64,000 nucleotides of DNA from Bin90 sp965214635 (GTDB lineage Bacteria; Chloroflexota; Dehalococcoidia; Lucifugimonadales; JADFKI01). How positions within the stretch are numbered: the stretch's first letter is position 1; the number at the start of each line of letters is the position of its first letter. The translations under genes were made by a program, and so were the position numbers. Below the pieces are notes generated by a model, which was not told the DNA's origin, did not search any database, and saw nothing but the letters and a program-made list of their open reading frames with translations. The stretch covers positions 1,736,001 to 1,800,000 of the forward strand of contig OZ243964.1 of assembly GCA_965214635.1 (NCBI GenBank), given 5' to 3'. Positions 8,791 to 18,042 of this stretch are shown in pieces.

Positions 8791-10125
8791 TCAATATATT
8801 GGCGTATCCTCGCCCACCGCTTCTAGGCGGCGCTTGACGGCGTTGCTGAACGCGGACGCCTCTGCGCCATCAATGATGCGGTGGTCGAATGTTAGGCAGA
8901 TGTTCATCATGGAGCGGATGGCGATGCCCTCGCCAATCACCACAGGACGCTTCACGACTGCTTCCGTGGTGAGGATTGCCGCTTGCGGGTGGTTGATGAT
9001 GGGCTGCGATGCCACCGAGCCGAGCGCACCTGTGTTGTTTAGTGTGAATGTGCCGCCCTGCACATCATCGATGGTCAGATTGCCTTGCCTTGCCCGCGCT
9101 GTCAGTTCAGCGGCTCGCTTGGCGATGCCCGCGATGCTGAGCGTATCCGCATCGCGCAGCACCGGCACGACTAGCCCGCCCGCCGCTGCGACCGCAATCC
9201 CGATGTTGATGCGCCGCTTCAAGATGATGGCATCGTCCGCCCACGACGAGTTGAGCAGCGGGTTCTCTTTGAGCGATTCCGCGACGGCTTTCACAACGAA
9301 CGACAGGTATGTCAGATTGACGCCCTCTCGCCGTTGAAAGGCGTCTCTGACCGCATTGCGCCGCCGCACTAGTCCGCTCACATCTACTTCGGTGATAGAC
9401 CATGCAGACGGAATTTCGCTTGCGCTGCGAACCATGTTGGCGGCGATGACACGGCGCAGGGGCGTCAGTTCTAGGCGCTCTTCGTCCGGCGGCGCATCGG
9501 CGTGAGGTGCAGGCTGAGCAGGCGTTGGGATTGTGAATGCGCCAGCATCGGGTGTCTCCGCATCCACAGCAGCGAGCACATCCTTGCGGGTGATGCGCCC
9601 ACCTAGACCGCTGCCAGTCAGCTGCGACAGGTCTATGCTGTGTTCGTTGGCAAGGCGCATCACGGCGGGGGAGTATCGCCTGCGGCTGCGGCGCACGGGT
9701 GGAGGTGGTTCGCTTGCGGCATGGCGTTGGGCTGTTTCTGCGCCCGCCTCTGCGCTTTCCAACGCACCCGAGCCTGTGGGCCCGACGGGCGCCACATCTT
9801 TGAGCAGCACGCCCGTGCGCCCTATGTCCTCCGCGCCCTGCTGCGGTGATGCGGGGGGCGCTGTGTTGCCAGCCGTGTCGGCGTGCGCTGCGGCGTCGAT
9901 TTGGATGTCGGCGATTGGTGCGCCAAACGGGACGGTCTCGCCCTCGCCCGCGATATGCTCCGTGAGCACGCCCGCCACCGGCGACGGCATCTCCATGCTC
10001 ACCTTGTCGGTCAGCACTTCGACCAGCGGGTCATACCGCTCCACACGCTCTCCCGGCAGCTTCAGCCACCGCACGATTGTGCCTTCGGTTACCGATTCGC
10101 CCACATGAGGAAGCTCAATAATCAT
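8791..10125 (-). CDS. dihydrolipoyl acyltransferase (E2) of a 2-oxoacid dehydrogenase complex
   Basis: A 444-residue E2 with one N-terminal lipoyl domain whose modified lysine is in LTDKVSMEMPS (about residues 38-48), and an Ala/Pro/Glu-rich linker. Next come a peripheral subunit-binding domain (YSPAVMRLANEHSIDLSQL...GRITRKDVL, about 150-190) and a C-terminal catalytic acyltransferase domain ending with the active-site FDHRIIDGAE. The start is the ATG at 10125 with AGGGAGC upstream. It works with the E1 alpha and E1 beta genes just upstream. Pyruvate and branched-chain 2-oxoacids are both possible substrates. Confidence 0.93.
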   Translation of the reverse strand: MIIELPHVGESVTEGTIVRWLKLPGERVERYDPLVEVLTDKVSMEMPSPVAGVLTEHIAGEGETVPFGAPIADIQIDAAAHADTAGNTAPPASPQQGAEDIGRTGVLLKDVAPVGPTGSGALESAEAGAETAQRHAASEPPPPVRRSRRRYSPAVMRLANEHSIDLSQLTGSGLGGRITRKDVLAAVDAETPDAGAFTIPTPAQPAPHADAPPDEERLELTPLRRVIAANMVRSASEIPSAWSITEVDVSGLVRRRNAVRDAFQRREGVNLTYLSFVVKAVAESLKENPLLNSSWADDAIILKRRINIGIAVAAAGGLVVPVLRDADTLSIAGIAKRAAELTARARQGNLTIDDVQGGTFTLNNTGALGSVASQPIINHPQAAILTTEAVVKRPVVIGEGIAIRSMMNICLTFDHRIIDGAEASAFSNAVKRRLEAVGEDTPIY

Positions 10126-10297
10126 AGCGCGCGCTCCCTGTATCGGCTGACATCCGACATCGCTCTGCCATTCTCCCGTTCCCATTGGGACAGGCGTCTA
10201 GTAATGGGAACATTCTGTGCGCTCCCACAATTGTTTTTTGAAATCGGACATTTCGCCTATCGCAAAGTTAGTAGTTGCCGACAGAAGCCTCTTGCTG

Positions 10298-11281
10298 TTA
10301 GTACGCCGCTAAATTGCGGATGGCGGCGGCTATCTGCTGCGAGTCCAGCATGTACATCGCTTCTAGCGGCGGGCTGTACGGCATCGCCGGAACTTCGGGC
10401 CCTGCGAGCCGCTTCACTGGGGCGTCTAGGTACTCGAACGCCTCATCTGCGATGACCGCCGCCACCTCGCCGCCGATACCGCCGACCTTGTTATCCTCGT
10501 GAACCACAAGCGCCTTGCCCGTCTTGCGAACCGACTCTAGCACGGCGTCCGTGTCGAGCGGGCGCAGCGTCCGCAAGTCCACCACTTCAACGCTCACGCC
10601 TTCGTCCGCAAGCGTTGCCGCTGCCTCTAGGCAGTGGTGCACCATCAGCCCGTAGGTGATTACCGACATGTCGTCGCCGGCGCGTTTCACATCTGCCTTG
10701 CCGATGGGGATGGTGTATTCCTCATCCGGCACTTCCCCGCGCACAAGGCGGTATGTGCGCTTGTGTTCCAAAAACACAACGGGGTCATCGTCGCGGATGG
10801 CGCTCTTGAGCAAGCCCTTGGCGTCATATGGCGTTGCGGGCGTAATGACCTTCAGTCCCGGCGTGTGGCAGAAGTACGCCTCTGCGGATTGCGAGTGATA
10901 GAGCGCACCGCGCACGCCGCCGCCTTCCGGCGTTCGTAGCACCATCGGCACACCGAGCTTGCCATTCGAGCCGTAGCGCACTCGCGCCGCCTCGCCCACA
11001 ATCTGGTTGAACACGGGCCATATGAAGTCGGCGAACTGTATCTCGGCGATGGGGCGCAGCCCATGCAGCGCAGCGCCAACGGCGATACCAGCGATAGACG
11101 ACTCCGCCAGCGGCGTGTCTATGACGCGCGCTTCCCCGAACTCGTCCACGAAGCCATCCGTGGCAAGAAACACCCCGCCGCGCGCACCCACATCCTCGCC
11201 CAGCACGAACACACGCTCATCACGGCGCATCTCTTCGCGCATCGCATCCCGCACAGCCTCAAGCACATTCTTTACTGCCAT
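10298..11281 (-). CDS. 2-oxoacid dehydrogenase E1 component, beta subunit
   Basis: A 327-residue transketolase-like beta subunit that pairs with the alpha subunit upstream to decarboxylate a 2-oxoacid with thiamine diphosphate. It shows the family's RVFVLGEDVGARGG N-terminal block, the TPLAES segment, QFADFIWPVFNQI, the KSAIRDDDPVVFLEHK block and the C-terminal VVDLRTLRPLD and VHEDN motifs. The ATG at 11281 has an AGGAGC ribosome site. Strand and order (alpha, beta, E2) match pyruvate or branched-chain 2-oxoacid dehydrogenase operons. No E3 gene is in the window. Confidence 0.94.
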   Translation of the reverse strand: MAVKNVLEAVRDAMREEMRRDERVFVLGEDVGARGGVFLATDGFVDEFGEARVIDTPLAESSIAGIAVGAALHGLRPIAEIQFADFIWPVFNQIVGEAARVRYGSNGKLGVPMVLRTPEGGGVRGALYHSQSAEAYFCHTPGLKVITPATPYDAKGLLKSAIRDDDPVVFLEHKRTYRLVRGEVPDEEYTIPIGKADVKRAGDDMSVITYGLMVHHCLEAAATLADEGVSVEVVDLRTLRPLDTDAVLESVRKTGKALVVHEDNKVGGIGGEVAAVIADEAFEYLDAPVKRLAGPEVPAMPYSPPLEAMYMLDSQQIAAAIRNLAAY

Positions 11282-11369
11282 AGCGTTCGCTCCTGAATGA
11301 TTGCCGCTCTGTACCTGTGCTTTCAATCCACATCCAAGGCCCCATCGTCAGCGGCGGCGCATGGAGGCG

Positions 11370-12374
11370 CTACCGAGCATACACATACTCGTGGAAATCG
11401 TCGGCATCCGGGTAGCCCGCCGTTTCTACGATGTCGGTTACTTCGTTGATGAGGTTGCGGGCATCGGCGTGGATGCGCTCGTCAGTCGCATCGTCCAAGA
11501 CGCCCAGCGCTGTCAGCCGCCCGCGAAAGAGTTTGAGCGGGTCGCGCAGGCGCGCCTCTTCGATCTCGGCTCGCGGGCGATAGCGCGTGTCGTCATCGTC
11601 GCTGGTGTGCGGCAGGTATCGCTCCACCTGCGCCTCTATGAAAGTGGGGCCCTGCCCGCTGCGGGCACGCTGCGCCGCCGCTGACACCGCCTCATACACC
11701 GCCACCACATCGCAGCCATCGATGCTGACGCCCGGCATCCCATAGCCCTCAGCGCGGCTCGCTAGGCTGTCCACCGCCATCTGAAGCCGCTGCGGCACGG
11801 AGGTGGCGTACTTGTTGTTTTCGCAGAGGAAGATGATGGGCAGGCGATGGATTGCCGCGAAGTTCATCGCCTCGTGGGTGTCGCCGACGCTGGATGCGCC
11901 GTCCCCGAAATAGACGATGGCGATGGCGTCGGAGCGCTGCATTCGCAATGCCAGCGCCGCCCCCACCGCCTGCGGCAGCTGCGTGGCGACCACATTCGAC
12001 AGGTTAATCAGCCCCAGCTTGGGGTATGCGCCGTGCGTGGGGAACTGCCGCGCCCCGCTCAGCGGCTCGCCGTCTTTCGCCGTGAAGCCGAGCATAATTT
12101 CCTGCGGCGTCATACCCAGCGCCAGCATCACCGCAAGGTCGCGATAGTAGATGTAGAACTGGTCCGCGCCGCGCCGCAGGGCGTATGCGCTGCCAATCTG
12201 CGCCGCCTCGTGCCCCTGCGAGGACGCCACGATAGCCGCCTTGCCCTGTCGGTTTAGCATCCAAATGCGCTCATCCAGCGTGCGCGACAGCGCCATCGTC
12301 CGGTACATTTCCAGCAATGTTCCGCTGTCCAGAGCAACCGCCGAGTTTGTTTGCAGGCTATCTGTGTATACCAT
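11370..12374 (-). CDS. 2-oxoacid dehydrogenase E1 component, alpha subunit
   Basis: A 334-residue thiamine-dependent subunit. The thiamine diphosphate motif is clear: YFGDGASSVGDTHEAMNFA, then ENNKYATS (GDG...NN). N-terminal blocks RTLDERIWMLNRQGK and SSQGHEAAQIGSAYAL match the family, as does the phosphorylation-loop-like YRPRAEIEEARLRDPL. The ATG at 12374 is preferred over the TTG at 12392. It heads the E1 alpha-E1 beta-E2-lipB run, in which gene gaps are 88-185 bp, so internal promoters are possible. Confidence 0.94.
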   Translation of the reverse strand: MVYTDSLQTNSAVALDSGTLLEMYRTMALSRTLDERIWMLNRQGKAAIVASSQGHEAAQIGSAYALRRGADQFYIYYRDLAVMLALGMTPQEIMLGFTAKDGEPLSGARQFPTHGAYPKLGLINLSNVVATQLPQAVGAALALRMQRSDAIAIVYFGDGASSVGDTHEAMNFAAIHRLPIIFLCENNKYATSVPQRLQMAVDSLASRAEGYGMPGVSIDGCDVVAVYEAVSAAAQRARSGQGPTFIEAQVERYLPHTSDDDDTRYRPRAEIEEARLRDPLKLFRGRLTALGVLDDATDERIHADARNLINEVTDIVETAGYPDADDFHEYVYAR

Positions 12375-12549
12375 AATCCTGCCACCTTGCACCCATATCT
12401 TGCAGCACGCCTAGACATCGTAGGCTCGCACTCTGCGCTCTCACAGCGCATCGCGTAACCCCATTATAAAAGCGCCGCTACATCGCGTCAAAAGCCGCAC
12501 CCCAATTTGAGGCTATTCCCGCATTAGGTTCACGGTTTGCGTGAAAGTG

Positions 12550-12990
12550 TCAGTTCTTTCTCAGACGCAGAGCCACGCCGACAACGATTGTGGATGTTAT
12601 CAGGCTCAGCAGCCCTCCGATGATGATGTCTATGGGGACTAGGGCTGCGGGCCAATTGGCGATGGCCACGAAAGTCGGCACAATGTATGTGGCATACGCC
12701 GCACAGCCCAGCACCGAGCTGTTTAGCATCGCCCTACGGAGGCTGCCCTCCCGGAGTGCGGGTTCGATTGCGAGGTAGCTGTTCGCAAAGGCAATCAGCA
12801 GGAAAAATACGAGCAGCGAGAGCATCTCTACGCCGCCCCATGTGTCCATCGGCTTGCCGAAACTCCAATCGTTGCCGCTAGCTGCGTGCAGCCTTTCGTA
12901 CATGCCCCGTGCTATCGGTGAGAGATTCCATACCACATCAACCACTGCGTAAACCAAGAATGCTGATACGAATCTGACGAACTTTATCAT
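12550..12990 (-). CDS. small integral membrane protein, DUF2177-like
   Basis: A 146-residue protein with about four hydrophobic segments (around residues 5-20, 52-72, 88-112 and 118-140). The middle block GCAAYATYIVPTFVAIANWP followed by PIDIIIGGLLS resembles the DUF2177 pattern (Ya.Yd...A....Wp...t..D..wG). The function of that family is unknown. It is alone between the E1 alpha gene and a divergent LLM oxidoreductase. Start ATG at 12990 with GGAGG upstream. Confidence 0.65.
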   Translation of the reverse strand: MIKFVRFVSAFLVYAVVDVVWNLSPIARGMYERLHAASGNDWSFGKPMDTWGGVEMLSLLVFFLLIAFANSYLAIEPALREGSLRRAMLNSSVLGCAAYATYIVPTFVAIANWPAALVPIDIIIGGLLSLITSTIVVGVALRLRKN

Positions 12991-13174
12991 GACAACCTCC
13001 GGCGGTTTGGGCTTAACTTCCGTGCTCGAACTAACCCTACGAAGCAGGCTACTACATCCTTCGCCTAGTGTAAATCAACCTTTTCCTATCCCCTTCTCTT
13101 TCCCTCCCACCCAACTTGTGCTATTGGTTTATAATGCATCGCAGGATTGAACCCGATTGACGAAAGAGCGCAGC

Positions 13175-14224
13175 ATGAAATTCGCACTGATAACGCACCT
13201 GCCTTGGCCCGAAGGAACGCCTGCCCGCAATGTGGTGGAAGAGACGGTTGCGGAGGTTGCGCTTGGCGAGGCGCTCGGCTTTCACAGCGCGTGGTTCGCC
13301 GAGCACCACTTCACGCGCTACGGCATTGGCTCGTCGGCGCTGGTGTTCGCCGCCGCCATTGCCGCTCGCACCCGCACGATACGGCTCGGCACAGCGGTGC
13401 TGGTGCCGCCGCTGCACAACCCCATCCGCCTCGCCGAAGACACCGCCACGCTCGACCTCATCAGCGACGGGCGGCTGGATGTGGGCTTTGGGCGCGGCGC
13501 CGCCCCCTACGAGTTCACGCCCTACGGCGTCGACCACAGCGACACACAGGCGCGCTTCCAAGAGTCCATCAACATGATACGCGCGATGTGGACGACGCCC
13601 GACTACTCGCACGAAGGCGCATACTACAGCGTGCGGCAGGCGAACATCGTGCCGCCGCCCGTGCAGCGTCCGCACCCGCCCATATACATCGCTGCCACCC
13701 GCTCCCCCGAAACACTAGCGTACGCCGTCAAGAACGGCTTTCCCACTATGATAGGGCTGACTCTGGACACACCCAACGCTCTCGAACTCTGTCAGCGATA
13801 CGAAGCGTTATCTGCCGCCGCCGGTCATAGCATCACGATGGCGCACATCCCATTCTTCCGATACTGCTACCTTGCGGATACCGAAGAGCAAGCGATAGCC
13901 GATGCGCGCCAATCGCTCGGCTGGGTAGCGGACATGCTGCAATGGCGCGGCACATTCAGCGCGGGCAGCGACATCACCCACAGCCTAGACGATTGGCGCA
14001 AGACGCGCACCGAAACCACGCTCACCCTCGACCATGTGCGCGAGCAGCGCTCCATCATTAGCACCCCCGACGAGTGCGTCCGGCAGATTAAGGCGCTCCG
14101 AGCGCAGGGCGTGGAGTACTTCGGCTGCAACTTTGCGTTCGGCGGGATGCCGCACGACAAGATCAAGCGCGCCATGCAACTCTTCGCAGACGAGGTGATG
14201 CCGCACTTTGCGGATGCGGATTAG
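13175..14224 (+). CDS. LLM-class flavin-dependent oxidoreductase
   Basis: A 349-residue member of the bacterial luciferase-like monooxygenase superfamily (TIM barrel, FMN or F420 as cofactor). Typical features are the N-terminal strand MKFALITHLPWP, the SAWFAEHHFTRYG motif, TIRLGTAVLVPPLHNPIRLAED, the DLISDGRLDVGFGRG block and a C-terminal TPDECVRQIKAL segment. The ATG at 13175 begins the conserved first strand; six codons upstream are in frame but unneeded. The substrate is unknown. Such enzymes are expanded in SAR202-type Chloroflexota. Confidence 0.9.
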   Translation: MKFALITHLPWPEGTPARNVVEETVAEVALGEALGFHSAWFAEHHFTRYGIGSSALVFAAAIAARTRTIRLGTAVLVPPLHNPIRLAEDTATLDLISDGRLDVGFGRGAAPYEFTPYGVDHSDTQARFQESINMIRAMWTTPDYSHEGAYYSVRQANIVPPPVQRPHPPIYIAATRSPETLAYAVKNGFPTMIGLTLDTPNALELCQRYEALSAAAGHSITMAHIPFFRYCYLADTEEQAIADARQSLGWVADMLQWRGTFSAGSDITHSLDDWRKTRTETTLTLDHVREQRSIISTPDECVRQIKALRAQGVEYFGCNFAFGGMPHDKIKRAMQLFADEVMPHFADAD

Positions 14225-14244
14225 GGGGTGGATAACAAGCGCCG

Positions 14245-15165
14245 TTACTCATCCGCAAGTCGGAATGTCCAGTTAGACATTACCGCCTTGTCTCCGCCAA
14301 TAAACCTGTTGCCCTCGCGCTTTGGTGGAATAGTCCACATAGCAAAGACCGATACATACGGGGATTGGAGAACCTCCGGCGGTATCTTGTGATACTCCAC
14401 AAAGCCGTCCGGCGAGATTTGCTCACACGGATTAAGGTCGGAACGCGTACAGTCATAAGCCACAGGTTGGTCATCCGTGAAGGGCCATTGGGTGTCAGGG
14501 TCCACCCTGTCCATGCCCGCTACGATGACTAGATGTGTACGCGAACCGGTCAGAAAGCGGAGAAATCGCTCCTCGCCCAACGCCACCGGCTCCGGCCATG
14601 GCAGGATGGGCAGGTCGGGCCTAGGTAGGCTTCGAGTAGTGTCCCAATTCACATAGAAAGGGGTGCCCACTGCTATGATTTCACCATTGGGGTCTGCGCT
14701 GACTATCTGCGCCACCGGTGGTTGCTCCGGGGCAGGGTCGGGCAACCCCAGCATCCACTCGGTTGGTTGCTCAGTTGCGTCAGGCTCGGACGATGTGTTG
14801 CTTCTATCCGCGTCAGGCTGCTCAACCTCTGTCGGGTGAGCAACGATTTTCTCATTATCTTGCTGCTCCGTCACAGGCACTGTTGTCTCCTCTTGTTGTT
14901 GCTCCGCTTGCTGCTCCGTCACAGACACAGTTGCCTCTTCTTGCGGCTCCGGCACAGACACAGTTGCCACCTCTTGTTGTTGCTCCGGCACAGGCACTGT
15001 TGCTGCCTCTTGTTGTTGCTCACCTTGCTGCTCCGGCACAGGCACAGTTGCCTCCTCTTCGCCAGCTCGTCCATCCGACATTAGCGGCAAACACGCAACC
15101 AGGGTGAGCAGGAAGACTAGTGCAGCCAACCCGATCACCCTTTGCGTGATAGTATGAGACATCAT
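14245..15165 (-). CDS. secreted lipoprotein with Glu/Gln-rich degenerate repeats
   Basis: About 306 residues. The start at the ATG pair 15165/15162 places a short basic n-region before a hydrophobic stretch ending in the lipobox LVAC, so it should be a lipoprotein. Residues about 35-125 carry five or six degenerate copies of an E-x-TVPV(P/T)EQQ unit with poly-Gln joins. The C-terminal half is a compact domain with several Trp and Pro (for example NWDTTRSLPRPDLP and SVFAMWTIPP) that I do not recognise. It lies after the unknown gene at 15233-16066 on the same strand, with a gap of about 67 bp. Confidence 0.7.
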   Translation of the reverse strand: MMSHTITQRVIGLAALVFLLTLVACLPLMSDGRAGEEEATVPVPEQQGEQQQEAATVPVPEQQQEVATVSVPEPQEEATVSVTEQQAEQQQEETTVPVTEQQDNEKIVAHPTEVEQPDADRSNTSSEPDATEQPTEWMLGLPDPAPEQPPVAQIVSADPNGEIIAVGTPFYVNWDTTRSLPRPDLPILPWPEPVALGEERFLRFLTGSRTHLVIVAGMDRVDPDTQWPFTDDQPVAYDCTRSDLNPCEQISPDGFVEYHKIPPEVLQSPYVSVFAMWTIPPKREGNRFIGGDKAVMSNWTFRLADE

Positions 15166-15232
15166 ATCGCCTGTTATTCGCTGTCGCCTGCGCGTTTTCT
15201 CGTTATCTTTGCCGAATCCTGTAACCCGCACA

Positions 15233-16066
15233 TCATCCAACCCGTGTTAGTCGAACTGCGAAGTTGCTCACATCCGGCTGGATGAGGCGTGCTGTATCGA
15301 CCACTCTGGCGAGCACCCATCCGGCCGCGCTTGCCGTCCATTCGGGCATCGCAACCGATATGCCGAAGCCCGAATGCGCCGGCGAGATGGATTGTATCGC
15401 CCACTCGTCCCCGGGTTTGACAGAGTGCTGCTCAGGCACGCTCACTACTGGCCCGAATTCGAAAGTCCCGGAATTCTTACGCCGGAGGATGTCGACCAAT
15501 TCCGCTTCGGTATGACTCCCAAGAAACTCTTCGTCGAATGCGACGAGCGCCTCTGCACTGCTCTTCCCGGTGGTGTTAAACCAGTTGAGCATAGGGTCGA
15601 TAGCACCGGCGTAAGGTTGTGCCCCGGGCTTTATGGAATTAGCCGTAACCTGTAATCCGGACAACTCTACGACGCCGAAGCGGCGGAGTGCATCAACGAA
15701 ACACTTAATCAACGCCGGCAGCACAGGAGCCGGCTCGATGTCGCGCCGGTGTACCGCGAGCGGCACATAATGAAACCCTATACCGGGTGGATGCGGACGC
15801 TCTTGGGCTTGCTCGTAGTCACCAACATCCAGCCCGACCTGCACAAAGCCAATACGGGATGCGTCAATCCCGGCGGCTAATTCCGCCTCTTCTATCAGCC
15901 AGAGCAGTGGGTTACGGTGAGACGCCAGGGTGGACCAACCCATCAATTCGCCTCGTGCCCTGAAGACGCTATAGAGGTCTTCCTCATCCGATACAATCCC
16001 TTCTATGTCTAGGTTATCGTGCCGAAGAATCTGCCCGAAAACCTCGATGAAAAGCATGGACGGCAT
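15233..16066 (-). CDS. hypothetical protein, 277 residues
   Basis: No family recognised. The ATG at 16066 has GGAAGAG about 8 nt upstream. The protein has no signal peptide and no clear membrane segment. It begins MPSMLFIEVFGQILRHDNLD and contains SVPEQHSVKPGDEWAIQSIS and repeated beta-strand-like stretches. The look is that of a soluble two-domain protein. Codon use is typical of the window, which argues for a real gene. Its neighbour, the repeat lipoprotein downstream on the same strand, may be co-transcribed. Confidence 0.6.
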   Translation of the reverse strand: MPSMLFIEVFGQILRHDNLDIEGIVSDEEDLYSVFRARGELMGWSTLASHRNPLLWLIEEAELAAGIDASRIGFVQVGLDVGDYEQAQERPHPPGIGFHYVPLAVHRRDIEPAPVLPALIKCFVDALRRFGVVELSGLQVTANSIKPGAQPYAGAIDPMLNWFNTTGKSSAEALVAFDEEFLGSHTEAELVDILRRKNSGTFEFGPVVSVPEQHSVKPGDEWAIQSISPAHSGFGISVAMPEWTASAAGWVLARVVDTARLIQPDVSNFAVRLTRVG

Positions 16067-16227
16067 AACAATTGCTCTTCCTTAACCCGGAGGCTGCATT
16101 CATGTGGCAACTAGTGCTCAGCAGGGAAGCAGTCGCTCACCTCTGGCTCGTCTGTGAATGCGCTGAACGAGGTCATGGTGAACAGAACAGCACCTACCAA
16201 CAGGGCTACTATATCACAATATCCATA

Positions 16228-16256
16228 TTGCCCATTCACCGCTCGCACACTATAAT
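16228..16256 (+). promoter_or_regulatory. predicted sigma-70-type promoter for the LLM gene at 16326
   Basis: TTGCCC (16228-16233) and a perfect TATAAT (16251-16256) are separated by 17 nt. Transcription would begin near 16263, about 60 nt before the ATG. Seen directly; activity is inferred. Confidence 0.6.
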
Positions 16257-16325
16257 TCGCCTCATACTATTGCCGACTATCCCATTGTCGACTACCGAGT
16301 AACCAATCCACGAAAGGATCCCGCT

Positions 16326-17498
16326 ATGTCCCTACCGGACCGAATGAAGTTTGGCATATTCCTAGGCCCATTCCACCGCGTAGGCGAAAACCCCACGCTC
16401 GCCATAGACCGCGATATGGAACTCATAGAGTGGCTCGACTATCTCGGCTACGATGAGGCGTGGATAGGGGAGCACCATAGTTCCGGCTGGGAGATCATCT
16501 CTTCGCCGGAGATTTTCATGGCAGTCGCGGCCGAGCGCACACGCCACATTAAGCTCGGCACGGGTGTGGTCAGCCTGCCCTACCACCACCCGTTCATGGT
16601 CGCCAACCGCATGGTGCAGATAGACCACATGAGCCGTGGGCGCGTGATGTTCGGCGTCGGCCCCGGCGCACTGCCCGGCGACGCCTACATGATGGGCATC
16701 GACCCCGCAACCCAGCGCGAAAAGATGGACGAAGCCTTTGGCATCATCCTGCGCCTGTTCACCGAAACCGAGCCGCTCACCTACAAGAGCGACTGGTTTC
16801 AGCTCAACGAGGCGATGCTCCAACTGCGCCCCTACCAGCAGCCGCACATGCCCATAGCCGTGGCGTCCATACAGTCGCCGTCCGGCGTGGCGCTGGCGGG
16901 CAAGTACGGCGCATCTGTGCTCACCATCACGGTGCCGCGCGACCCATCGTCCGGCAGTCAGTCCAACCTCGCCGAGCTGTGGACAATCGCAGAGGAGTCC
17001 GCATCAGAGCACAACCAGCAGGTCGACCGCCACGATTGGCGGCTCGTCATCCCTGTGCATCTCGCCGAAACCCGAAAGCAGGCGTTCGAAGAGGCGCGCA
17101 TCGGCGCAGGCCGCTTCCTGCGCGAATACACCGAAGAGACCAACGGGCGCAAGGCGGCGTTCGACGGGCCTTTGGACAAGATAATCGACCACATGGCGGA
17201 CGCCGGCGCATGGGTCATCGGCACACCCGACGATTGCATCGACGCCATCCATCGCTTGGACGAGCAGAGCGGCGGCTTCGGCGGCTTCATGGTGCAGGTC
17301 GTGGACTGGGCGCCGCGCCAAAGCATTCTGAACAGCTTCGAGCTGCTGGCGCGCTATGTGATGCCGCAGTTCCAAGGCAGCGCAGCCGGCCCCCGAGCAT
17401 CACAAGACTGGGCGCGCAGCCGACAAGACACCCTCGTGCAAGGGCGCGTCCGTGCCATAGAGCGCGCCCAACGCGTTTACGCCGAGCGCAACCGCTAG
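16326..17498 (+). CDS. LLM-class flavin-dependent oxidoreductase, limonene/alkane monooxygenase-like
   Basis: A 390-residue luciferase-family protein, longer than the one at 13175. It has the GPFHRVGENPTLAIDRDMEL block, the DEAWIGEHHSSGWE active-site region, HIKLGTGVVSLPYHHPF, RGRVMFGVGPGALPGDA and a C-terminal GTPDDCIDAIHRL segment. This pattern resembles limonene 1,2-monooxygenase-type proteins, two-component enzymes that need reduced FMN from a partner reductase. A consensus promoter precedes it and GAAAGGA lies before the ATG. A HAD-like gene follows 42 bp later. Confidence 0.9.
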   Translation: MSLPDRMKFGIFLGPFHRVGENPTLAIDRDMELIEWLDYLGYDEAWIGEHHSSGWEIISSPEIFMAVAAERTRHIKLGTGVVSLPYHHPFMVANRMVQIDHMSRGRVMFGVGPGALPGDAYMMGIDPATQREKMDEAFGIILRLFTETEPLTYKSDWFQLNEAMLQLRPYQQPHMPIAVASIQSPSGVALAGKYGASVLTITVPRDPSSGSQSNLAELWTIAEESASEHNQQVDRHDWRLVIPVHLAETRKQAFEEARIGAGRFLREYTEETNGRKAAFDGPLDKIIDHMADAGAWVIGTPDDCIDAIHRLDEQSGGFGGFMVQVVDWAPRQSILNSFELLARYVMPQFQGSAAGPRASQDWARSRQDTLVQGRVRAIERAQRVYAERNR

Positions 17499-17540
17499 CC
17501 CACAACCCGCCCTTCTCAGAAATACCAAAAGACCAAAACC

Positions 17541-17945
17541 TTGCCCAACCTCATCAGCTTCGACATAGACGGCACGCTGGAAGTGGGCGAGCCTCGCGGC
17601 AGCGTCTCTATGGAGTTTGTGCGCATCGCCCAACAGCACGGCAACATCATCGGCAGCTGCTCCGACCGCCCCATCAGCCACCAGCGCCATATGTGGCGAC
17701 ATTGCGGCATCCAGCCCAATTTCACCGCCCTCAAGCACCGCCTAGCCGAAGTAAAAGCACGCTTCGACGCCGACACCTACACCCATATCGGCGACACCGA
17801 TGTGGACGAACGCTTCGCCCTAGAAGCCGGCTTCGACTTCATTCGCGTGGACACCCACGCCCATCGCACTTGGGCTGAATGCGTCCTGAACCACAGCGCA
17901 CCCCGACAGCGATTCACGCATGTGCAACCGCCGCCTACTCCCTAA
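17541..17945 (+). CDS. small HAD-superfamily hydrolase-like protein
   Basis: A 134-residue protein starting at TTG. It carries the HAD nucleophile motif SFDIDGTLE (D-x-D-G-T) near the N-terminus, a short GSCSDRP segment in place of motif II, and GDTDVDERFALEAGFDF as the acidic motif IV. There is no cap domain, so it is a minimal phosphatase-like HAD. No ribosome site stands out; translation may be coupled to the LLM gene 42 bp upstream. The substrate is unknown. Confidence 0.75.
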   Translation: MPNLISFDIDGTLEVGEPRGSVSMEFVRIAQQHGNIIGSCSDRPISHQRHMWRHCGIQPNFTALKHRLAEVKARFDADTYTHIGDTDVDERFALEAGFDFIRVDTHAHRTWAECVLNHSAPRQRFTHVQPPPTP

Positions 17946-18042
17946 ACAAGCCCTGTGATGATGATAAACTTGAAGCAGCCTCCCATATTACACACTGGTA
18001 TATTGGGTGCTGGTACCGCTTAACAGAACGCCTTATGGGACA

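Noticed and set aside
14860..15070. Direct repeats resembling a CRISPR array
   Set aside because: The repeats are short, degenerate, in frame and encode E/Q-rich peptide units without regular spacers.
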